Assembly: GCF_008727865.1 (NCBI RefSeq)
Contig: NZ_VTWU01000004.1
Span: 310,001 to 374,000, forward strand
Origin: Hymenobacter busanensis
Lineage (GTDB): Bacteria > Bacteroidota > Bacteroidia > Cytophagales > Hymenobacteraceae
DNA length: 64,000 nt
Direction: 5' to 3'
Shown here: one piece after another, positions 55,404-64,000 of the stretch
Layout of the letters: each line of letters starts with the position of its first letter
Numbering within the stretch: position 1 is the first letter of the stretch
Translations under genes and position numbers: made by a program
The notes under the pieces: generated by a model
Database searches by the model: none
Seen by the model: the letters and a program-made list of their open reading frames with translations, nothing else
Told to the model about the DNA's origin: nothing

Positions 55404-56543
55404 CTACACCGTCGCCAGCACGGCATCAATGGCGCGCTGGTAGCAGGCTTCGTAGCGCGGCACGATGTTGTCGACGGCAAACTCCTCGGCGCGGGCGCGG
55501 GCGGCGGCTTTGAAGCGCGGCAGGTTCGCGTCGTCGAGTACGTAGAGGGCGTTTTTCACCATGTCGGCCACATCGCCCACTTCGCTCACCATGCCGGTCT
55601 GGCCGTGCAGGTTCAGCTCGGGAATGCCGCCGGCGTTGGTGCTGATGACGGGCACTTCGCAGGCCATGGCCTCCAGCGCCGCGAGGCCGAAGCTTTCCTT
55701 TTCCGAGGGCATCAGAAACAGGTCCGACACGCTCAAGACCTCCTCCACAGCTTCGAGCTTGCCGAGGAAGCGCACATCGTTGCTCGACAGGCTTAGCTCG
55801 CGGCAGAGCTTCTCGATGCGCGGTCGGTCGGGGCCGTCGCCCACGAGCAGGAGCTTGGCGGGCATTTCCTTGCGCACGCCGTCGAAGATGTGCACCACGT
55901 CGTCGACGCGCTTCACGGAGCGGAAGTTGGAGGTGTGAATCAGCAGCTTTTCGCCCTCGGGCGCAATGGCGGTGCGGAAATGCTCCTTGGGCTGCTTGCG
56001 GAAACGTTCCAGGTTGATGAAGTTCGGAATAACCTCGATGTCCTTCTCGATGGCGAAGTAGCGGTAGGTTTCCTCCTTCAGATCGGCCGACACGGAGGTA
56101 ACCGCGTCGGACTGGTTGATGCTGAATGTCACGACGGGCTCGTAGCTGGCGTCTTTACCCACCAGCGTAATATCGGTGCCGTGCAGGGTGGTAATAACCG
56201 GAATCTGAATGCCTTTGGTGCGCAGAATCTGCTTGGCCATGTAGGCCGCCGAGGCGTGCGGAATGGCGTAGTGCACGTGCAGCACGTCGAGCTTCTCGTT
56301 CTGCACGATGTCGACCATCTTCGAGGCCAGCGCCAGCTCGTAGGGCGGAAACTGGAACAGCGGGTAGGGCGGGATGTAAACCTCGTGGTAGAACAGGTTC
56401 TCGTTGAAGAAATCGAGGCGAACGGGCTGGCTGTAGGTGATAAAGTGCACCCGGTGGCCCTTCTGGGCCAAGGCTTTGCCGAGTTCGGTGGCCACAACGC
56501 CGGAGCCGCCGAAAGTAGGGTAACAGACAATGCCGATGTTCAT
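55404..56543 (-). CDS. bshA: N-acetyl-alpha-D-glucosaminyl L-malate synthase (bacillithiol biosynthesis)
   Basis: The product (379 aa) is a GT4 enzyme joining GlcNAc from UDP-GlcNAc to L-malate, the first step of bacillithiol synthesis. It starts MNIGIVCYPTFGGSGVVATELG, has HVHYAIPHASAAYMA and TTLHGTDITLVG, and the donor-site PSEKESFGLAALEAM. These are characteristic of BshA rather than other GT4 proteins. The ATG at 56543 is chosen over an open upstream extension. bshB and bshC are not adjacent. Bacillithiol in this phylum is known. Confidence 0.93.
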   Translation of the reverse strand: MNIGIVCYPTFGGSGVVATELGKALAQKGHRVHFITYSQPVRLDFFNENLFYHEVYIPPYPLFQFPPYELALASKMVDIVQNEKLDVLHVHYAIPHASAAYMAKQILRTKGIQIPVITTLHGTDITLVGKDASYEPVVTFSINQSDAVTSVSADLKEETYRYFAIEKDIEVIPNFINLERFRKQPKEHFRTAIAPEGEKLLIHTSNFRSVKRVDDVVHIFDGVRKEMPAKLLLVGDGPDRPRIEKLCRELSLSSNDVRFLGKLEAVEEVLSVSDLFLMPSEKESFGLAALEAMACEVPVISTNAGGIPELNLHGQTGMVSEVGDVADMVKNALYVLDDANLPRFKAAARARAEEFAVDNIVPRYEACYQRAIDAVLATV

Positions 56544-56769
56544 GGCCGGAAGACGGAAGCGCGGGGTGGGAGGGAAAGTTGCCTGCTGAACCGGTAACTC
56601 GGCAGCAAGTTGGAAAAAGCCGGAAATATTCGGCTGCGCAACTTGCTTTCTACGCAAGCCAGCACAAAAAAGCGCGCCGCCCACAGGGACGACGCGCCGG
56701 TCAAGGGGTTGCTTGTTCCACACCACATAGTAAAGCTTCCCCTCTAGTCAACAACCCGCGTGGCAGGGC

Positions 56770-59745
<2,976 letters not shown>

Positions 59746-60223
59746 TGACCCCAGTGTCGTGTCGCGTACTAAATGTATGGTTCGCCCAACCCGCTGCACC
59801 GACGCCCTCCGCCACCCGAACAAACCGGTGACAAAGGGCGCCCGACAGACGGTGCGGAAAAAACCGACCGAAGCCCGTAAGACATCGGTCGAGGTGCGTG
59901 CCTTGCGGGCCCGCAAGCAAAAGCTGGCCACAAACTTACGCATTATTTCCCGAGCCGGATACGAGCGAATATCAAGCCAACCGGCTGACATGGGGCTAAC
60001 GGCGTCATTTTCAAGGAAAGTTCCTCTGATTCATAGGAGAAAATCAATATCCGAATGCTACTGGCTGTAGCCCAGCGCATTGCCGTTGGGCTGGCTTGCC
60101 GCAACCGGCTGGCGTACCTTTGCCCAACGAAAAACACGCCTGCTTATTGGAGCTGCCTCGCTGCGCCAGCACGACGAGCGGCAGTTTTTCGTTCTGTTTC
60201 TGCCTCATCCAGCTAGCCGCACT
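59746..60223. other. 478-bp divergent intergenic region
   Basis: It separates the GH3/beta-lactamase gene from mutL. It holds the mutL promoter (60096-60122) and a weak TACATTTA on the reverse strand for the hydrolase. Short open frames here have no recognisable product. Confidence 0.6.
60096..60122 (+). promoter_or_regulatory. Promoter for mutL (TTG, 16 nt, TACCTTTG)
   Basis: A -33-like TTG (60096-60098) and a perfect -7 element TACCTTTG (60115-60122) are spaced by 16 nt. The predicted leader to the mutL ATG is about 100 nt. Confidence 0.65.
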
Positions 60224-62206
60224 ATGTCCGATATCATACAACTGCTGCCCGAGTACCTCGCCAACCAGATTGCAGCGGGCGAAGTGGTGCAGCGCCCGGC
60301 CTCGGTGGTGAAAGAGCTGCTCGAAAACGCCGTCGATGCCAAAGCCACACATATTCAACTCATTGTAAAAGAGGCCGGCAAGCAGCTGGTGCAGGTGGTC
60401 GATAACGGCTCGGGCATGTCGGCCACCGACGCGCGCATGAGCCTGGAACGCCACGCCACCAGCAAAATCCGCACGACCGACGACTTGTTCCGCATCCGCA
60501 CGCTGGGCTTCCGGGGCGAGGCGCTGGCCTCCATTGCGGCCGTGGCGCAGGTGGAAATTCGCACCAAGCTGCGCCAGCACGACACCGGCACGCTCTTGCT
60601 CGTGGAAGGCTCGCAAGTGACCAGCCAGCAGCCCACCGCCACCGCCGACGGTACCAGCATTGCGGTGAAGAACCTGTTCTTCAACGTGCCGGCCCGCCGC
60701 AACTTTCTCAAAAGCAACGCAGTGGAAATGCGCCACATCCTCGACGAGTTTCAGCACGTGGCCCTGGCGCACCCCGACATTACCTTCACGCTCTACCAAA
60801 ACGACCTCGAAGTATTCAACCTGCCGGCTGGCAAGCTCAGCCAGCGCATTGTGGCCTTGCTGGGCCAGAGCTACAAGGAACAGCTGGCGCAGGTAGAGGA
60901 AGTCACGCCGTTTATCACCGTCAAAGGCTACATCGGCAAGCCCGAAGCGGCTAAGAAAAGCCGCGGCGACCAGTTTTTCTTTGTCAACGGCCGCTTCATC
61001 CGCTCGGCCTACCTCAACCACGCCGTGCTGGCCGCCTACGAAGGCCTGCTGCCCCGCGACACGCACCCGTTCTACGTGCTGTTTCTGGAACTCGACCCCA
61101 AGGCCATCGACATCAACGTGCACCCCACGAAGACGGAAATCAAGTTCGAGGACGAGAAAACCGTGTACGCCATCATGCGCGCCGCCGTCAAGCAGGCGCT
61201 CGGGCTGCACAACATGGCCCCGTCGCTCGACTTCGAAAGCGACGTGAACTTTGGGCCGCTGCGGGGCATGCGCACCGGCGCGCCCTCGGCCATGGCCGAT
61301 GACGACGATGACACCGCCCGCCGCCGCAGCTTCGAGCCCAACACCAGCCTCATCGGGGATTTGACCACGGGCCGTGGCGCCGCTGCCGCGCCGGCCAGCC
61401 GCCCGCCGCGCGAACCAAACTGGCTCGACGAAAAGCCGCTCACGCCGCGCCCCACCGAACAGGCCCGGCAGGCGCTCGACGATTTTTACCGCTCCATCGG
61501 CCAAACGCCGCTGGCCGACATCGAAGCCGAAGCCGCCGATCTGGTGGGCGTGGCGCCCGAGCCGGTGCCCACGCTGCCGTTTCTGCACCCGGCCATCGGG
61601 AGCCCAGCGCCGGAAGCGCGGCCCGAAGCGCCTGCGCCCGGCCGGCGGGCGGTGCAGGTGCAGCAGTTTGTGCTGGTGCCCGTAAAATCGGGGCTGATGC
61701 TGATTGACCAGGCCGCGGCGCGGGAGCGGATTCTCTACGAGCAGTACCAGGACACGCTCACCAACGAAACCGGCGCCTCGCAGGCCTTGCTGTTTCCGCG
61801 CACCGTCACCTTCACGCCCCAGGATTTTGCCGTGCTGCGCGAAATGACCGACGAGCTGCAAAGCATTGGCTTCCGCTTCGCCGAGTTCGGGCCCAACACC
61901 ATTGCGGTGGAAGCCCTGCCCGCCGAAGTGCCCGCCAGCGCCGACGAAAAAGCCCTGCTCGAAGGGCTGCTGGAGCAGTTTCGGGTGGGCGGCAGCCGCG
62001 CCCAGCTCGACCGCCGTGAGCAGCTGGCCCGTTCCTTGGCCCGGCGTGTGGCCGCCAGCGTGCCCGCCCGTCTGGCCGAAGTGGAGATGAACGCGCTGGT
62101 CGACAAGCTGTTTGCCTGCCAGGTGCCCGGCTATACGCCCGACGGACGCCGCACGCTGGTGATGCTGGAAGCCGACCACCTGCAGGAGTTCTTCCGTAAA
62201 GCCTAA
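60224..62206 (+). CDS. mutL: DNA mismatch repair protein MutL
   Basis: The product (660 aa) has the GHKL ATPase motifs: VVKELLENAVDA with Glu31, DNGSGM (60-65), GFRGEAL (95-101) and the RRNFLKS region. A low-complexity linker (about 340-470) and a C-terminal dimerisation domain follow. Where endonuclease-type MutL has DQHA(x)2E(x)4E, this protein reads DQAAARERILYE (495-506), so the motif histidine is alanine. The usual CPHGRP-like motif near the C-terminus is also altered (YTPDGRR). The nicking activity may therefore be weak or absent. The start at 60224 is the family N-terminus; a longer frame is rejected. Confidence 0.95.
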   Translation: MSDIIQLLPEYLANQIAAGEVVQRPASVVKELLENAVDAKATHIQLIVKEAGKQLVQVVDNGSGMSATDARMSLERHATSKIRTTDDLFRIRTLGFRGEALASIAAVAQVEIRTKLRQHDTGTLLLVEGSQVTSQQPTATADGTSIAVKNLFFNVPARRNFLKSNAVEMRHILDEFQHVALAHPDITFTLYQNDLEVFNLPAGKLSQRIVALLGQSYKEQLAQVEEVTPFITVKGYIGKPEAAKKSRGDQFFFVNGRFIRSAYLNHAVLAAYEGLLPRDTHPFYVLFLELDPKAIDINVHPTKTEIKFEDEKTVYAIMRAAVKQALGLHNMAPSLDFESDVNFGPLRGMRTGAPSAMADDDDDTARRRSFEPNTSLIGDLTTGRGAAAAPASRPPREPNWLDEKPLTPRPTEQARQALDDFYRSIGQTPLADIEAEAADLVGVAPEPVPTLPFLHPAIGSPAPEARPEAPAPGRRAVQVQQFVLVPVKSGLMLIDQAAARERILYEQYQDTLTNETGASQALLFPRTVTFTPQDFAVLREMTDELQSIGFRFAEFGPNTIAVEALPAEVPASADEKALLEGLLEQFRVGGSRAQLDRREQLARSLARRVAASVPARLAEVEMNALVDKLFACQVPGYTPDGRRTLVMLEADHLQEFFRKA

Positions 62207-62258
62207 CCTTGTATTCGTTTCCGACCTCTTCGCTCCACTTTAGCCCCGCTGCCCCTAC

Positions 62259-63047
62259 ATGTTCAACCTCACCCCGATGGTGCGCAACCTGCTCTTCCTC
62301 AACCTGGGGATGATGTTGCTTACCAGCGCTGTAATGCCCAGCCTGCAGGCGTGGCTGGCGTTGTATCCGGTACAATCGGAACTGTTTCAGCCCTACCAGC
62401 TCATCACCTACATGTTTCTGCACAGCGGGCTGATGCACATTTTCTCCAATATGTTCGGTCTGATTTCCTTCGGGCCGATGCTGGAGCAGCGCTGGGGCGA
62501 AAAGCGGTTCCTGCTGTTCTGGATGGTGTGCGGCGTAGGGGCGGGGCTGATTTACTCGGGTATTCGGTACTACGAGCTGAGCCAGATGTACGACGCCGTG
62601 CAGGCCTTTCGGGCAGCGCCCTCCGGCACCGCTTTCAGCGACTTTTTCCGCGACTATGCCCCCGCCTACGCCGATGCGGCCACGGCCGTAGCCCGCGACC
62701 TGCAACAGCACGCCACCGACCCCGACAAAGTAAACGGGGCGCTGTCTACGCTCAACGCCATTTACGAGCAGGCCCTCAACGGGCCAATGGTGGGCGCATC
62801 TGGCGCGCTGTTCGGGGTTCTATTGGCATTTGCCTATCTTTTCCCCAACACCGAATTGATGCTGCTGTTCTTCCCCTTTCCCATCAAGGCGAAGTACTTC
62901 GTGGCCCTCTACGGTATCTACGAGTTGTACGCCGGCGTGGAGCGCAACCCCGGTGACAACGTGGCACACTTCGCCCATTTGGGCGGAATGTTGTTTGGGT
63001 TCCTGCTGTTGAAATACTGGGAAAAACGCCACTCCCGCTTCTATTGA
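62259..63047 (+). CDS. Rhomboid-family intramembrane serine protease
   Basis: The product (262 aa) has about six membrane helices. The catalytic serine is Ser181 in GASGALFG and the histidine is His240 in HFAHLGG, with HSGLMHIFSNMFGL upstream. A soluble insert of about 60 residues lies between helices 3 and 4. It follows mutL by 52 bp and precedes a second rhomboid by 15 bp, an arrangement that recurs in this phylum. Substrates are unknown. Confidence 0.93.
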   Translation: MFNLTPMVRNLLFLNLGMMLLTSAVMPSLQAWLALYPVQSELFQPYQLITYMFLHSGLMHIFSNMFGLISFGPMLEQRWGEKRFLLFWMVCGVGAGLIYSGIRYYELSQMYDAVQAFRAAPSGTAFSDFFRDYAPAYADAATAVARDLQQHATDPDKVNGALSTLNAIYEQALNGPMVGASGALFGVLLAFAYLFPNTELMLLFFPFPIKAKYFVALYGIYELYAGVERNPGDNVAHFAHLGGMLFGFLLLKYWEKRHSRFY

Positions 63048-63062
63048 TTTCCCCGCCCGCTC

Positions 63063-63959
63063 ATGAGCATCATTGCCGACATCAAAACCGCCTTCAGCCG
63101 CCGCGACAACGCCCTCAATCAGCTGCTGCTGATTAACGTGCTGGTGTTTGCCGTACTGGTGGTGCTGGAAGCACTGCTGTTTCTGAGCGGCGGCAACTCG
63201 GTGTATGCGGTGCTGATGCGGCAGTTGGAATTGCCTGCCGATTTGCCCGGCCTTTTGCGTCACCCTTGGACGCTGCTGACGTACGCCTTCACGCACGTCA
63301 AGTTTTTCCACATCCTGTTCAACATGCTGAACCTGTACTGGTTCGGTATGCTGTTGCGGGAGTACCTGGGTGACCGGCGCCTCGTGAGCCTCTACATTCT
63401 GGGGGCGTTGGCCGGCGCGGTGCTGTTCCTGCTGAGCTACAATTTGCTGCCGGTACTGCGCCCCCAAATGATGGCGGGTATTTCCATGATTGGGGCGTCT
63501 GCCTCGGTCACAGCCATTATAGTGGGCGCTGCTACGCTACTCCCCGATTACACCTTCAACCTGTTCCTGTTCGGCCCCGTTCGCATCAAATACATTGCGG
63601 CGGCGGTGGTGCTCATTTCCATTGCCGGCATTAGTGGTACCAACGCCGGCGGGCAGATTGCCCACATCGGCGGCGCCATCATCGGGTTTCTGTTCGTGAA
63701 GCAGCTGCAAGCCGGCCGCGACCTGGGCCGTCCCATCCTCGCCGTGGGCGACTGGGTGAGCGGTCTGCTGCACGGCCGCCCGCGGTTGCGCGTGTCGCAC
63801 CGCAACACGCCGGCCCCCGCGGCTTCGGGCAAACGCGCGCCGCTGGTGCAGCCCGAGCAAAACGAAATCGACCTGATTCTGGACAAGATTTCGCGCTCTG
63901 GCTACGAAAGCCTCTCGAAAGACGAGAAGCAAAAGCTTTTCAAAGCCAGCCAGCAGTAG
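63063..63959 (+). CDS. Rhomboid-family intramembrane serine protease with C-terminal extension
   Basis: The product (298 aa) has about six membrane helices. The catalytic pair is probably Ser146 in GASASV and His201 in IAHIGG. FTHVKFFHILFNMLNL is also typical. A cytoplasmic tail (about 235-298) ends in a helical motif, LDKISRSGYESLSKDEKQKL, common at the end of Bacteroidota rhomboids. It lies 15 bp after the first rhomboid, so the two should be co-expressed. Note GASAS rather than the usual GxSG; serine 146 fits the catalytic position. Confidence 0.9.
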   Translation: MSIIADIKTAFSRRDNALNQLLLINVLVFAVLVVLEALLFLSGGNSVYAVLMRQLELPADLPGLLRHPWTLLTYAFTHVKFFHILFNMLNLYWFGMLLREYLGDRRLVSLYILGALAGAVLFLLSYNLLPVLRPQMMAGISMIGASASVTAIIVGAATLLPDYTFNLFLFGPVRIKYIAAAVVLISIAGISGTNAGGQIAHIGGAIIGFLFVKQLQAGRDLGRPILAVGDWVSGLLHGRPRLRVSHRNTPAPAASGKRAPLVQPEQNEIDLILDKISRSGYESLSKDEKQKLFKASQQ

Positions 63960-64000
63960 CAAACGGGCACCCGGGCAACCGCTGGTAATCGGGCTTCCTG

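Noticed and set aside
60044-62179. A 711-codon open frame antisense to mutL
   Set aside because: Same third-position effect; the composition is low-complexity and the forward frame is clearly MutL.

Overview
The window looks like chromosomal DNA of a GC-rich member of the Bacteroidota, most probably Hymenobacter or a close relative. This is inferred from several signs. Many genes have the TAnnTTTG promoter element of this phylum just upstream, and classical Shine-Dalgarno sites are scarce. There is a bacillithiol gene (bshA), a short adenylate kinase, a GH3/beta-lactamase fusion, and a mutL-rhomboid-rhomboid run whose last gene has a C-terminal extension. Core genes are roughly 58-62% GC by eye.

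Layout. (i) 1-2.6 kb: an NlpC/P60 lipoprotein cut by the left edge, a GlcD-like FAD oxidoreductase and an acyl-CoA-binding protein. (ii) 2.7-42.5 kb: a large surface-polysaccharide locus. It encodes enzymes for UDP-GlcA/UDP-xylose (ugd, uxs), GDP-L-fucose (gmd, fcl), a 3-amino-3,6-dideoxyhexose (fdtA/fdtB type) and dTDP-4-amino-4,6-dideoxygalactose (rffA/rffC type). It also holds an AsnB-type amidotransferase, about fifteen glycosyltransferases (GT2, GT4, GT61, STELLO-like, DxD-type, DUF5672), a Wzx flippase and a Wzm/Wzt ABC exporter. Sugar-modifying enzymes (FkbM methyltransferase, O-acyltransferases, GNATs, a YdjC/ChbG deacetylase) and a Wzy-like membrane protein paired with a TPR protein complete it. 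rmlA, rmlB and manC are not here and must be elsewhere if these pathways run. (iii) 42.6-64 kb: housekeeping genes: a membrane pyrophosphatase, hpt, adk, obg, grpE-dnaJ, a NatAB-like ABC transporter, a ChaN-like protein, an A-type Fe-S carrier, bshA, a GH3/beta-lactamase fusion, mutL and two rhomboid proteases.

The polysaccharide locus is compositionally mosaic. Two AT-rich islands (about 12.1-14.6 kb and 18.6-23.0 kb, down to about 25% GC in places) carry wzx, glycosyltransferases and modifying enzymes. They sit among GC-rich precursor and transport genes. The second island starts inside wzt, near the boundary between its conserved ATPase and its variable C-terminal domain, and ends inside a GT2 gene. 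This is the pattern expected when structure-determining cassettes are exchanged by recombination.

Other points worth attention: two copies of a palindromic intergenic repeat (46.4 and 55.3 kb), a separate 41-bp inverted repeat at 52.4 kb, several promoters placed so close to the start codon that mRNAs may be leaderless, and a MutL whose endonuclease metal motif has lost its histidine. No rRNA, tRNA, CRISPR array, intact insertion sequence or integrase was recognised.
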